Below are positions 7,997 through 16,842 of a stretch of DNA of 64,000 nt, one piece after another. A program made the position numbers and the translations under genes. The stretch's first letter is position 1, and each line of letters begins with the position of its first letter. The notes under the pieces are model-generated. The model was not told the origin of the DNA and did not search any database. It worked only from the letters and a program-made list of their open reading frames with translations. Source of the stretch: Acidimicrobiales bacterium mtb01 (GTDB lineage Bacteria; Actinomycetota; Acidimicrobiia; Acidimicrobiales; Ilumatobacteraceae); the NCBI GenBank assembly GCA_004379135.1, contig NBNI01000007.1:855501-919500 (forward strand), given 5' to 3'.

Positions 7997-10342
7997 TCAA
8001 TCCGAGGTCGAAGGAGGCGCCGTGGGAGCGGTCGCGCAGATTTCGATGTCGAACATTCGCGGGTCGATCGTGGGCACCGGCCAGGTCGGATCGGTCTGAC
8101 CACGCGGGATCGTGGTGGCGAAGTCGAACACGATCTGGCCCGGAATGGTCGTCGATGTCGTCGTGCTGGTGGACGTACTCGTCGTCGTACTGGTGCTCGT
8201 CGTGCTCGACGGCGCGGCGTTCGGATCGCCCGCACCGGGCGCGACGTCGTCGACCACGGTCGTGGGTGCAGCGGTGGTGACCGGAACCGGACACTCCACC
8301 CCGGGCAAGAACAGGCGCATGGGCGGACGGAGATTGGGCGACGGCGGCGCGAACGTCGACGGGGGCAATCCGGCCAAGGCCGCGTCCATGGTCGCTTTCC
8401 AGATCGCAGCTGGGAAGGTTCCGCCCTGCACGCGCGGGACACCGACCGCGACGAACTCGGGGATGTTCTCCATCGGCAGATACAGATCGGGGTGCCCGAC
8501 CCACACCGCGGTGGTGAGTTCGGGGGTGTAACCGACGAACCAAGCGTTCGTGTTGTTGTCCTGGGTTCCGGTCTTGCCGGCCGCCACACGACCCTCCAGC
8601 GCCGATCGGCGAGCGGTGCCGCTTCTCAGCACGCCCTCGAGGATGTTCGTCGTGCGGCGGGCGGCGTCCTCGGTGAGCACACGGGTGGTCGCACCTTCAT
8701 GTTCGTAGAGCAGACCGCTCGGGCCCTCCACTCGCTCGATGAAGTACGGCTCGGAGTGGAGTCCGTCGTTGGCCAAGGTCTGAGCGCCCGATGCCATGTC
8801 GAGCGCACTCATCTCGTTGGCGCCGGTGCCGAAACTCGCGTACGGGAACAACGGCGACCGCTCGAGCACGCTCTGACCCGCGTAGAGGTACTGGCTGCGG
8901 GCCATCCGATACGTGGTGTCGACCACTCGATCGAGGCCGACCATCTGCGCGAGGCGGCTGTACGCGCAGTTGATGGAGAACCAGGTCATCTCGTCGAGCG
9001 GGCTCACGTCTCGACTCACGCCTTCGGTGATCACGAAGGGTTGGGCGGGATCATCGGGATTGGGTAGCACGCACGGACGACGACCGTCGATGAGATCGTC
9101 GTTCTGGGCGCCCGCCTGCACCGCGGCGGCGAGGATGAAGATCTTGATGCTCGATCCGGTCTGCCGCGTGGACAGCGCGAGATTCACCTCGTTGCGTCCG
9201 GCCTGGAACGGACGGCCACCCACCATCGCCCGCACCGCACCGGTCTTCGAATCGAGTGTCACGACCGACGCTTCGATGCCCGCCGAGTTGGCCGGCAGCT
9301 GGGTGAGCTTGGCCGACTCGGCGGCGGCCTGGATCCCTGGATCGAGCGTGGTGTAGATCTTCAGACCGCCTCGGAACAAGCGGTAGTAGCGCTCCTCGTA
9401 GGTGTCGCCGAGGATGTCGGACCGATTGAGCAGATACGAACGCACCTCTTCGCTGAAATGGGTCCGCGTGATCTTCTTCTCGGGGATCGCCTGCACCAAT
9501 TCGGGGATCTGCCAACTTCCGGCGCAGCGCTCGTCGAGAGCGGTCTGCTCGGCCGGCGTCGGCGCCTCGCGCGGTTCGAGGCATTCGACGATGGAGTCGG
9601 CCTCGGTTCGCGTCATCAACTCCTCCTCGACCGCGGCGTTCAGCACTTCGACGAAGCGCCGTCGACTCGGTTCGGGACGTCGAATCGGGTCGTAGCTGGA
9701 GGGCGCCTGGATGAGTCCGGCCAGGAACACTCCATCGACCAGAGTCAACTGCTCGACGTTCTTTCCGAAGTAGACCTCGGACGCGGCTTGGATTCCATAC
9801 GCGTTGTTGCCGAAGAAGATGGTGTTCAGATACCGCTCGAGAATTTCTTCCTTCGTGCGTTCCTTCTCGAGTCGCCGCGCGTACAGGATCTGCATCAGTT
9901 TGTAGCGGCCGTCGCGTTCGAGGCCGGCCAAGAAGTCGACCTTCACGACCTGCTGGGTGATGGTGGACGCACCCTGACGGGCGCCACCTTCGAAATTGGA
10001 GAGCGACGCGCGGAACAGGCCGCGAACGTTCACTCCGTCGTGTCGATAGAACTCGCGATCTTCCACCGCCAGAACGGCCCCGATCACGGAGTCGGGGACC
10101 TGATCGATGGATACAGGTTGGGTGTTCTCGAGTTCGTACGCCGCGATCTCGTTGCCAGCCGCGTCGTACACGTACGAACGTTCGGCGATCGTCTCGACCG
10201 GCGGCAGCGGAACCGGGACCTCGTCGTGCGCGTTGGCGATTCCCCAGAGACGCGGACCGACCCCCACCACGACAGCGGTGATCAGCAGGGCCCCCGCCGT
10301 CACGACGAGGCACAGTCGTAGCCACCACGAGACGATTCGCAC
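7997..10342 (-). CDS. bifunctional class A penicillin-binding protein (transglycosylase/transpeptidase)
   Basis: It polymerises and cross-links peptidoglycan at the outer membrane face. The 781 residues begin with a signal-anchor helix (about 10-32). The GT51 domain shows EDREFYRHDGV and GASTITQQ. The transpeptidase domain shows the SxxK serine (TGSSIK), SIN (SxN box) and KTGT. A Pro/Ser/Thr-rich tail (roughly 690-745, runs of STTTST) follows the catalytic part and probably crosses the wall. The GTG at 10342 is preceded by TACCGT 9 bases upstream. It heads a run of three minus-strand genes with the zinc-ribbon protein and the small membrane protein. Confidence 0.94.
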   Translation of the reverse strand: MRIVSWWLRLCLVVTAGALLITAVVVGVGPRLWGIANAHDEVPVPLPPVETIAERSYVYDAAGNEIAAYELENTQPVSIDQVPDSVIGAVLAVEDREFYRHDGVNVRGLFRASLSNFEGGARQGASTITQQVVKVDFLAGLERDGRYKLMQILYARRLEKERTKEEILERYLNTIFFGNNAYGIQAASEVYFGKNVEQLTLVDGVFLAGLIQAPSSYDPIRRPEPSRRRFVEVLNAAVEEELMTRTEADSIVECLEPREAPTPAEQTALDERCAGSWQIPELVQAIPEKKITRTHFSEEVRSYLLNRSDILGDTYEERYYRLFRGGLKIYTTLDPGIQAAAESAKLTQLPANSAGIEASVVTLDSKTGAVRAMVGGRPFQAGRNEVNLALSTRQTGSSIKIFILAAAVQAGAQNDDLIDGRRPCVLPNPDDPAQPFVITEGVSRDVSPLDEMTWFSINCAYSRLAQMVGLDRVVDTTYRMARSQYLYAGQSVLERSPLFPYASFGTGANEMSALDMASGAQTLANDGLHSEPYFIERVEGPSGLLYEHEGATTRVLTEDAARRTTNILEGVLRSGTARRSALEGRVAAGKTGTQDNNTNAWFVGYTPELTTAVWVGHPDLYLPMENIPEFVAVGVPRVQGGTFPAAIWKATMDAALAGLPPSTFAPPSPNLRPPMRLFLPGVECPVPVTTAAPTTVVDDVAPGAGDPNAAPSSTTSTSTTTSTSTSTTTSTTIPGQIVFDFATTIPRGQTDPTWPVPTIDPRMFDIEICATAPTAPPSTSD

Positions 10343-10389
10343 AGCGATTCCACGGTAGTTGGCCTGCGACGATGCAGTCGGTCACCACC

Positions 10390-10395
10390 TACGAT
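10390..10395 (+). promoter_or_regulatory. -10 hexamer TACGAT for the luciferase-like oxidoreductase at 10402
   Basis: TACGAT ends 6 bases before the ATG at 10402 and no ribosome site is present. It supports this ATG over an in-frame ATG 30 bases upstream at 10372. Confidence 0.6.
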
Positions 10396-10401
10396 CGGGT
10401 C

Positions 10402-11343
10402 ATGACACCGCATCAGCGTCCCTTCCGCTTCGGAGTTCAAGCCAGTCGATCGACCGATGGACCGGGATGGACCGAACTCGCTCGGCGGGTGGAGGCCAAG
10501 GGCTACGACGTGCTCACGATGCCCGATCACTTCGACGACCAGCTAGCACCGGTCCCGGCCCTCACCGCCGCCGCTGCCGTCACCACGTCGTTGCGCGTCG
10601 GCGCTCTCGTGTGGGACAACGACTACAAGCACCCACTCGTGCTGGCCAAGGAACTCGCCACCATGGACGTGCTCTCGGAGGGTCGCGTCGAAATCGGCCT
10701 CGGTGCCGGCTGGATGATCTCCGACTACGAGCAGGCCGGCATGCCGTACGACTCGGCCAAGGTCCGCATCGATCGTTTCGTGGAAGGCCTCGCCATCATC
10801 AAGGGCCTCATGCACGACGGCCCGTTCTCGTTCTCGGGCCAGCACTACACGATCACCAACCACGACGGTCGGCCCAAGCCCGTGCAGACGCCCCATCCCC
10901 CGGTTCTCATCGGCGGGGGCGGCAAGCGCGTTCTCTCGATCGCCGCACGAGAGGCCGACATCGTGGGTATCAACGCCACCATGAGCGCCGGCGTGATCGG
11001 CCCCGACGCCTTCGCGTCGATGACGGCCGAGGCGGTCGACGAGAAGGTCGCCATCACCAAGTCGGCCGCCGGAGATCGGTGGTCGGACATCGAGCTCAAC
11101 GTGCGCGCCTTCCTCGTGAGCGTCACCGACGACGCCGACCAAGCGGCCGACAACATCGCCAAGATGCTCGGAGTCGAGAAGTCCATGGTCGAGCACTCGC
11201 CCTTCGCGCTGGTGGGTCCGCCCTCCAAGATCATCGAGGATCTGCTCGAACGCCGTGAGAAATGGGGCTTCTCCTACGTCATCGTCGGCGCCGATGACGT
11301 GGACGCCTTCGCCCCGGTCGTCGCACAACTCGCCGGACACTGA
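10402..11343 (+). CDS. luciferase-like monooxygenase family, probable F420-dependent oxidoreductase
   Basis: 313 residues with the luciferase-like TIM-barrel pattern: N-terminal PFRFGVQ strand, MPDHFDDQLAPVPALTAAAAVT, GRVEIGLGAGW and PPVLIGGGGKRVLSIAAREADIVGIN. These are typical of actinobacterial F420-dependent members (the MSMEG_2516 group is the closest I recall). Substrate unknown. The start is set by the TACGAT hexamer 6 bases upstream of the ATG. The next gene starts 10 bases after its stop, so it probably heads a three-gene operon. Confidence 0.82.
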   Translation: MTPHQRPFRFGVQASRSTDGPGWTELARRVEAKGYDVLTMPDHFDDQLAPVPALTAAAAVTTSLRVGALVWDNDYKHPLVLAKELATMDVLSEGRVEIGLGAGWMISDYEQAGMPYDSAKVRIDRFVEGLAIIKGLMHDGPFSFSGQHYTITNHDGRPKPVQTPHPPVLIGGGGKRVLSIAAREADIVGINATMSAGVIGPDAFASMTAEAVDEKVAITKSAAGDRWSDIELNVRAFLVSVTDDADQAADNIAKMLGVEKSMVEHSPFALVGPPSKIIEDLLERREKWGFSYVIVGADDVDAFAPVVAQLAGH

Positions 11344-11353
11344 TCGCCTCGCC

Positions 11354-12370
11354 GTGAATCAGCCGACGGTGGCCCTGTGCGGAGCCGGATTGATCACCGG
11401 CGCTCACGCGCTCGCGGCATCATCCCTCGGCGTTCCGATCGTCGCCGTCGCGTCACGCACGCGCACACGCGCCGAGGAACGAGCGGCCCAGATCCGTCCG
11501 GCGGCTCGGGTGGTCGAGTACGAACAACTACCGGCCGGAGCCGACATCGTGATCGTCGCCACGCCGCCAGGCCAACATCTCGAACACGCCGCGCACTCGT
11601 TGTCCCGAGGAGCCGCCGTGCTGTTGGAGAAACCCCTCGTACGCACTCTCGCCGAGGCCGATCGTCTGGTGTCGTTGGGCGGCACGGTGCTCTACGGGGA
11701 GAACTTGGCCTTCGCCCCCCTCTTCACCGAATTCGTGCAACGCGCTCGCACCATCGGAACGATCACCCACTTCGAACTCCGCACGCTCCAATCGGCGCCC
11801 ACGTGGGGTGGATTCCTCTCACCGGAGTGGGGCGGCGGGGCGTTGTTCGATCTCGGCATCCACCCTCTCGCGTTGGCGGTTCTCGTCGCCCGCGCCACCG
11901 GCAACGGCGAAGTCGTGGCCGCGCGCGCCGATCTGCGCGGCGACACGACCGACACCCACGCCGAGGCCGTCATCGAATTCGCCTCCGGACTCGAGGCGCG
12001 CATCGTCTCCAGTTGGGAAGGGCCCGAAGCGGGCGTGTGGGACATGCAGGTCTCGTCGAAAACATCGGTGGTCCGCGCCGACCTGCGCCCCGAGGTCGGT
12101 CTCGAAGTCAACGGCGATCCGATCGCACTGCCGAAGGCGCGCCATCCGATTCCGTTCATCGAGCAGTTCGGTTACGAGGACCAGTTGCGTGCACTGGTCG
12201 ATTCGGTGCGCGGTGGTCATGCTTCGGCGATCGACGCCGGGTTCGGGCGCTGGATGCTGGAGATCGTGTGTGCCTGCTACGTCTCGGCCGCTCGCGGTGG
12301 CGAAACGATTCCGGTTCCGAGCGGGTGCGCTCGCGACAAGTCGCCGTGGGAGCTCTGGAAGCAGTCGTGA
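11354..12370 (+). CDS. Gfo/Idh/MocA family NAD(P)-dependent oxidoreductase
   Basis: 338 residues from GTG 11354. An N-terminal Rossmann fold (VALCGAGLITGAHALA) is followed by the family's EKP motif (LLEKPLVRTLAEADRL) and a C-terminal alpha/beta domain with GGGALFDLGIHPLALAVLV, where the conserved Asp and His resemble the DxGxH catalytic motif. Members oxidise or reduce sugars, inositols and similar polyols. The stop overlaps the next start as GTGA, tying it to the exported lipoprotein. The actual substrate is not evident. Confidence 0.85.
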   Translation: MNQPTVALCGAGLITGAHALAASSLGVPIVAVASRTRTRAEERAAQIRPAARVVEYEQLPAGADIVIVATPPGQHLEHAAHSLSRGAAVLLEKPLVRTLAEADRLVSLGGTVLYGENLAFAPLFTEFVQRARTIGTITHFELRTLQSAPTWGGFLSPEWGGGALFDLGIHPLALAVLVARATGNGEVVAARADLRGDTTDTHAEAVIEFASGLEARIVSSWEGPEAGVWDMQVSSKTSVVRADLRPEVGLEVNGDPIALPKARHPIPFIEQFGYEDQLRALVDSVRGGHASAIDAGFGRWMLEIVCACYVSAARGGETIPVPSGCARDKSPWELWKQS

Positions 12371-14040
12371 TCGATCGCCGGCGCTTTCTGCGCGACTCGG
12401 CCGTTCTCGGCTTGGCGGTAGTCGTCGCGGCCTGTGGAGACGAGGCGCTCCCCGACTCGACCGCCGAAACGAGCGGCGCACCTTCCCCGACTACGCCGAC
12501 ATCGACGACGTCGACCTCGACCAGCACGACCCCTCCGCCCCGGCCCTACACGCAACCGGGATGGCTCGCCGCCGAGAATCGACGCACCGGAACCACGGCG
12601 TGGCGCATCGACGTTCCCGTGCCCCGAGCGAGTAATGAACCGCGACCCGGCTGGATCGAGGGCTACGCCGACACCACCAGTGCGCGACACGGCGACGACG
12701 TCACGCTCAGGGTGTCGTGCAATTCCGAGTCGTGGCACGCCGAGGCGTACCGCATGGGCTGGTACGGGGGCGACCTGGGTCGACTGATCTGGACGTCCGA
12801 CGAGATCCCCACTCCATGGCAATTCGTCGTCTCGCGCGACAAAGCCACCAAGATGACGCGCGCCGAGTGGACACCGTCGCTCACCGTGCCGATCACCGAC
12901 GAATGGCCTCCTGGTTCGTATCTCATCAAGTTGGTCTCGGACGTCGGTGAGGCGCACTACGTACCCCTCACCGTGCGCGACGACGCGGCCATTGGTTCGC
13001 TCGTGGTGATCTCGGCCGTCACCACCTGGCAGGCCTACAACCCATGGGGTGGCTGCTCGCTCTATCGGTGTTACGACGGTCCGGGGCGCTCGAAAGTCGT
13101 CTCGTTCGACCGCCCCTATGCCGCGACGTACAACTGGGGGTCGGCCGACTACCTCACCCACGAACTCCCGCTGATCGCCCTCATCGAAGAACTCGGAATC
13201 GACACCGCGTACATCACCAACATCGATCTGCACACGAGCGGGTCGGGCGAGGGCGACGAACTCGACTCGGTCCTGAACGGGCGCACCGCACTCCTCTCAG
13301 TCGGACACGACGAGTACTACTCCACGCCGATGAGGGCCACCCTCGAGCGGGCCCGCGACCGCGGCATCAACCTCGCGTTCTTCGGCGCCAACGCCGTGTA
13401 TCGCCACATCCGCCTCGAGCCGAACGCCGAGGGACTCCTGCGGCGCCAGATGCCCAACTACCGGCGCGCCGCCGACGACCCGATGACCGAAGAGGATCCG
13501 AAACAATCGACCGTCCAATGGCGAAATCCCCCGCTGCGTCGACCCGAATCGGCGCTCATCGGCGTGCAGTACTTCGCGGCCGGCGTGAAGACGTCGCTGC
13601 GTGTCGTCAACCCGACCAATTGGGTCTTCGAAGGCACGAAGGTCCGCAACGGAACACGGTTCAAACGCCTGGTGTCGATCGAGGCCGACGGACTCGGACT
13701 GGCCGAGCACGAACCCGATGGACTCGAGGTGCTCGCCGCCAATCCGGTGAAGTTCGACGACGGCGTGTACGACCACGCGATGACGTACTACTCGGCCGAG
13801 AGCGGTGCGGGAGTCTTCGCCACCGGCACGATCGCCTGGATCCTCACCCTCGACGAAGAGGAGTGGGACGACCCGAAGACCACCGAGTTCGTACGCGGAG
13901 TCACCACCAACGTGTTGCGCGCGTTCGCGGCCGGGCCGGCCGGACGAGAGCATCCGAGCAAGGGCAACTCCCGCCGTTACCGGAGTTCGATCAGACCGCC
14001 CGAGGCAATCGAAGCGGCCGAGTCAGTCGAAACGGTGTAG
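12367..14040 (+). CDS. Tat-exported lipoprotein with N,N-dimethylformamidase large-subunit-like domain
   Basis: 557 residues. The N-terminus has a twin-arginine motif (DRRRFLRDS, residues 3-11), a hydrophobic stretch and a lipobox ending at Cys23 (VVAACG), then a Thr/Ser/Pro linker (about 30-55). The remainder resembles the DMFase beta-subunit C-terminal family: YRMGWYGG, TTWQAYNPWGG, LLSVGHDEYYS, INLAFFGANAVY, GVFATGTIAW. The HDEYYS segment is the likely active-site region. Export by Tat suggests a folded, perhaps metal-containing, surface amidohydrolase. It is coupled by a GTGA overlap to the Gfo/Idh gene. Classical DMFase is cytoplasmic with a small subunit, which is absent here, so a different substrate is likely. 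Confidence 0.8.
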   Translation: MIDRRRFLRDSAVLGLAVVVAACGDEALPDSTAETSGAPSPTTPTSTTSTSTSTTPPPRPYTQPGWLAAENRRTGTTAWRIDVPVPRASNEPRPGWIEGYADTTSARHGDDVTLRVSCNSESWHAEAYRMGWYGGDLGRLIWTSDEIPTPWQFVVSRDKATKMTRAEWTPSLTVPITDEWPPGSYLIKLVSDVGEAHYVPLTVRDDAAIGSLVVISAVTTWQAYNPWGGCSLYRCYDGPGRSKVVSFDRPYAATYNWGSADYLTHELPLIALIEELGIDTAYITNIDLHTSGSGEGDELDSVLNGRTALLSVGHDEYYSTPMRATLERARDRGINLAFFGANAVYRHIRLEPNAEGLLRRQMPNYRRAADDPMTEEDPKQSTVQWRNPPLRRPESALIGVQYFAAGVKTSLRVVNPTNWVFEGTKVRNGTRFKRLVSIEADGLGLAEHEPDGLEVLAANPVKFDDGVYDHAMTYYSAESGAGVFATGTIAWILTLDEEEWDDPKTTEFVRGVTTNVLRAFAAGPAGREHPSKGNSRRYRSSIRPPEAIEAAESVETV

Positions 14041-14041
14041 T

Positions 14042-14114
14042 GGGCGCAGAGGGACTCGAACCCCCGACATCTTCCTTGTAAGGGAAGCGCTCTAGCCAAC
14101 TGAGCTATGCGCCC
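14042..14114 (-). tRNA. tRNA-Val (anticodon TAC)
   Basis: A 73-nt cloverleaf on the minus strand: acceptor GGGCGCA/TGCGCCC, D arm, anticodon stem CTTCC/GGAAG with loop CTTACAA (anticodon TAC) and a T arm with TTCGAGT. CCA is not encoded. Confidence 0.95.
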
Positions 14115-14190
14115 GCAACGAGTGGTGAAGGCTACCGGCAGCGCTCAAGACCCCGATTTCGGTATCCACCGCCAGGAGAAACCGCACAAC

Positions 14191-14196
14191 TAGCGT
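14191..14196 (+). promoter_or_regulatory. -10 hexamer TAGCGT for the sigma factor at 14203
   Basis: TAGCGT ends 6 bases before the ATG. An AGGAGA lies at 14174-14179, too far upstream to serve that ATG as a ribosome site, which favours a leaderless message. Confidence 0.55.
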
Positions 14197-14202
14197 TTGG
14201 CC

Positions 14203-15144
14203 ATGGCACCCCGTCCGAGTGACGCCGAGAGCGAACTGCTCCGTCAGTACCTCGACGACATCGGTGCCTATCCCCTTCTCTCGGCCGACGACGAGCGTCG
14301 ATTGGCCGCCGCCATCGCCGAGGCACGTATCGCTCAGGAGCAACTCGACGGTGAACCCAAGCCAACCGGACGCGAGCGCACCCGCCTGAACAAGGCCCTG
14401 CGCACCGGTGACGCCGCTCGCCAAACCTTCATCCAATGCAACCTGCGTCTCGTCGTGAGCGTGGCCCGACGGTACGAAGGTTCCGGACTCAGCCTGCTCG
14501 ACCTCATCCAAGAGGGAAATCTCGGCTTGATGCGCGCGGTCGAAGGCTTCGACCACCAGAAGGGCTTCAAGTTCTCCACCTACGCCACGTGGTGGATCCG
14601 CCAATCGATCGGCCGCGCACTGGCCGACTCGTCGCGCACCATCCGTGTGCCGTCTCACGTGCGCGAGGTCTATTCGCTCATCGATCAGTCGACCGAGAAA
14701 CTGGCGGCCGCGCTCGACCGCCAGCCCACCGTCGAAGAAGTGGCCGAGTTGTCGGGTGTCAGCGCCGAGCGCGTGGCACTGGTTCGCCAGCACCGCCGAC
14801 CCCTCGTGTCGCTGTCTACTCCCCTCGACAACGAGGGCGAAACCGAACTGGCCGAGATCATCGCCGACGACTCGGCAGTGTCGCCATTCGACGCCGCCGC
14901 CGCGTCCCTCGAACGGCGAGCCCTGGTCGAACAGCTCCGGCGGCTCGAAGAACGCGAAGAAGAAGTCCTGCGGGCCCGGTTCGGAATCGACGGACACCCG
15001 AAAACCCTGGCCGAAATCGGCGACATGCTGGGCGTCACCCGTGAACGGGTGCGCCAGATCGAAGCCCGCGCCCTGGGCAAACTCCGCCACCCGAGCGTGT
15101 CGCGCGTGTGGCACCAGGGTCAGCAAGCCGCCGACGCCGGCTGA
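14203..15144 (+). CDS. RNA polymerase sigma factor, RpoD/SigA-like group
   Basis: 313 residues with canonical elements: region 1.2 (QYLDDIGAYPLLSADDE, 15-31), region 2 (NLRLVVSVARRY, DLIQEGNLGLMRAVEGFD, FKFSTYATWWIRQSIGRAL; about 80-140), region 3 with RVPSHVREVYSLI, and region 4.2 with VTRERVRQIEARALGKLR (278-295) for -35 recognition. It lacks the long N-terminus of many principal sigma factors, so a group 2 (SigB/HrdB-like) role is likeliest. The ATG at 14203 sits 6 bases after TAGCGT. A TTG at 14197 is a weaker alternative start. Confidence 0.9.
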   Translation: MAPRPSDAESELLRQYLDDIGAYPLLSADDERRLAAAIAEARIAQEQLDGEPKPTGRERTRLNKALRTGDAARQTFIQCNLRLVVSVARRYEGSGLSLLDLIQEGNLGLMRAVEGFDHQKGFKFSTYATWWIRQSIGRALADSSRTIRVPSHVREVYSLIDQSTEKLAAALDRQPTVEEVAELSGVSAERVALVRQHRRPLVSLSTPLDNEGETELAEIIADDSAVSPFDAAAASLERRALVEQLRRLEEREEEVLRARFGIDGHPKTLAEIGDMLGVTRERVRQIEARALGKLRHPSVSRVWHQGQQAADAG

Positions 15145-15155
15145 TCACCACTGGT

Positions 15156-15908
15156 TCAGAGCGGTAGCCGACTCCGAACGGCCCGGGCCTCGTCCATCAA
15201 GTGCGCGGGTGCCGCGATCGGAGTCCGTCGAGCCGCGTGGTCGAGCACCAGCAAGTCACGACCCTGCGCATCCACCACCACCGCTCCGGCCTCGTCGAGG
15301 ATGAGCGTGGCAGCACCGTGATCCCACACGCCGTGCGCGGAAGGACTCATGTCGACGAACGCGTCGACGGTTCCGTCGGCCACCAGACACAGATCGATCG
15401 CACTGGCGCCGAACGCGCGGAACTGCCACCAGCCGGGCTGATCGGGCGGTCGACCGGAAATCGCCACCACCGCGTCGGTCCACGACGACGTAGTGGATGG
15501 TGCGATCGGCTCGCCGTCGCGCCACGCGCCGCCACCGCGAGTCGCCCACCAGCGAGTCGACCTGGCCTGGTGGGCCACCAGTGCGGCCACCGCGCCCGAC
15601 CGATCGATCAAGCACAGCGACGTGGCGAAGTGCGGAACACCACGGCTCGCGTTGGTCGACCCATCGAGGGGATCGACCACCAGCACGAGTTCGCGATCGA
15701 GGTTCGACGAGCCGCTCTCCTCCGAGAGAACGCCCCAGTCGACACCCAGGTGATCGAGGGACCGGCGTACTGCGTCATCGGCCACGAGATCGGCTGAGTA
15801 CTGCCCGTCGCGCCGACCCGACGGACCCCAATCGACCACCGATGCCAGGGCATCGCGCACGTCGTCGGCGATGCGGTGCAGCGCCGCGAGCAGCCCATCG
15901 GTGTCCAC
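15156..15908 (-). CDS. inositol monophosphatase family phosphatase
   Basis: 250 residues from GTG 15908. The Mg-binding motifs are complete: GVLSEESG supplies the metal-ligand glutamate, VVDPLDGSTNASRG is the DPLDGTxN signature, and HGVWDHGAATLI is the C-terminal WDxAA motif. Substrates in this family include inositol phosphate, histidinol phosphate, fructose bisphosphate and PAP; sequence alone does not choose. The start is fixed by TACCCT 7 bases upstream. It diverges from the next gene across a gap of only 23 bases. Confidence 0.88.
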   Translation of the reverse strand: MDTDGLLAALHRIADDVRDALASVVDWGPSGRRDGQYSADLVADDAVRRSLDHLGVDWGVLSEESGSSNLDRELVLVVDPLDGSTNASRGVPHFATSLCLIDRSGAVAALVAHQARSTRWWATRGGGAWRDGEPIAPSTTSSWTDAVVAISGRPPDQPGWWQFRAFGASAIDLCLVADGTVDAFVDMSPSAHGVWDHGAATLILDEAGAVVVDAQGRDLLVLDHAARRTPIAAPAHLMDEARAVRSRLPL

Positions 15909-15915
15909 CCGTCGA

Positions 15916-15925
15916 AGGGTAGTGT
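15916..15925. promoter_or_regulatory. overlapping divergent -10 elements in a 23-base intergenic gap
   Basis: On the minus strand TACCCT (15921 down to 15916) ends 7 bases before GTG 15908. On the plus strand TAGTGT (15920-15925) ends 6 bases before GTG 15932. The two hexamers share the self-complementary TA at 15920-15921. Any -35 element of either would lie inside the opposite gene. Confidence 0.6.
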
Positions 15926-15931
15926 CGTCTC

Positions 15932-16501
15932 GTGGCAGTGATCGATGTCGCGGGCTTCGTGTCCGACATGAAGAGCCATGCGATCGACCACGGTTTCCAT
16001 GTTCACGACGAACGACACTTCGTCGAGACCTACTCCCTTCGTCAACTCTGGGAGGTCGATCTCCATCCCGAAGAAGCGTGCGACGGTCCGATCGACCTGC
16101 ATCTGTCACTGGAAGTCGACCCGCGCGCCCTCCTCGGTTTCGAGGACGCCGTGGCCGCCATCGACCCGGAAGTCGACGAACTCCCGGCCGACTTCTCGTT
16201 TCCCTTGCTCTTCACCTGGGCGCTCCCCCCGTTGCAGAGTCCGCCCGACCTCCTGGTGCTGGCCACCGAACTCGCCGGAGTCGGCGGTATCGAGTTGCCG
16301 CTCGAAGTGTCGGCCATCGATTCGACCGCCTCGGTCACCGACGCTCCCGAGCGCAAACTGTCGATCGTCGCCCGCCTGAGCGTTCCGCTGGCCGACGTGT
16401 ACGACAACAACGACGAGTCGTTCTGCCAAACGCTCGATCGATGCCGCGACGTGAGCCTCTACCTGCTCGAAGTCGCACCGCGCTGGCTGACCGAATCCTG
16501 A
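15932..16501 (+). CDS. hypothetical protein, 189 residues
   Basis: No family recognised. The protein is acidic and soluble, with no signal peptide or membrane segment, and alternates strand-like and Pro-rich stretches (FSFPLLFTWALPPLQSPPDLLVL, KLSIVARLSVPLADVYDNNDE). The GTG start at 15932 is supported by TAGTGT 6 bases upstream. The ordered hydrophobic/acidic composition and codon use match its neighbours, so it is likely real. The following small gene starts 32 bases later on the same strand. Confidence 0.65.
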   Translation: MAVIDVAGFVSDMKSHAIDHGFHVHDERHFVETYSLRQLWEVDLHPEEACDGPIDLHLSLEVDPRALLGFEDAVAAIDPEVDELPADFSFPLLFTWALPPLQSPPDLLVLATELAGVGGIELPLEVSAIDSTASVTDAPERKLSIVARLSVPLADVYDNNDESFCQTLDRCRDVSLYLLEVAPRWLTES

Positions 16502-16533
16502 TTCGAGCCGCCTCGCCGTGAAAGACTGACGGC

Positions 16534-16827
16534 ATGAACGTCGCCGAGTTGATCGACATCTTGAAGGATCTCGATCCGGATGCCATGGTCGAGATGGCCA
16601 TCGTCGCTCCGGTGACGGCCGAGGACGACTCGATCACCGTCGATCAGTACAACGTGGAAGGAATCCTCCCCCGCGACCCGGCCGACCACGACGGCGAGTC
16701 GGTCGTCTGGCTCATCGGCGGCGAAGCCGACGACGTCGACGAATTCATCGATGCGGTCGGAGCCGAGGATCCGATTTCGCACGCGGCCGAAGGCGATGTC
16801 ATCGACATGTCCAGTTGGCCCCGCTGA
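16534..16827 (+). CDS. small acidic hypothetical protein, 97 residues
   Basis: The N-terminus MNVAELIDILKDLDPDAMVEMAI has the 'LixxLkxldPdamV' look of small conserved proteins that present a beta-strand after one helix. The rest is strongly acidic (about a quarter Asp/Glu). The ATG follows AAGACT by 6 bases, a weaker form of the local -10 pattern. It ends 15 bases before the convergent tryptophan dioxygenase gene. Function unknown. Confidence 0.65.
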   Translation: MNVAELIDILKDLDPDAMVEMAIVAPVTAEDDSITVDQYNVEGILPRDPADHDGESVVWLIGGEADDVDEFIDAVGAEDPISHAAEGDVIDMSSWPR

Positions 16828-16842
16828 CCTCGCGGCCGACGC

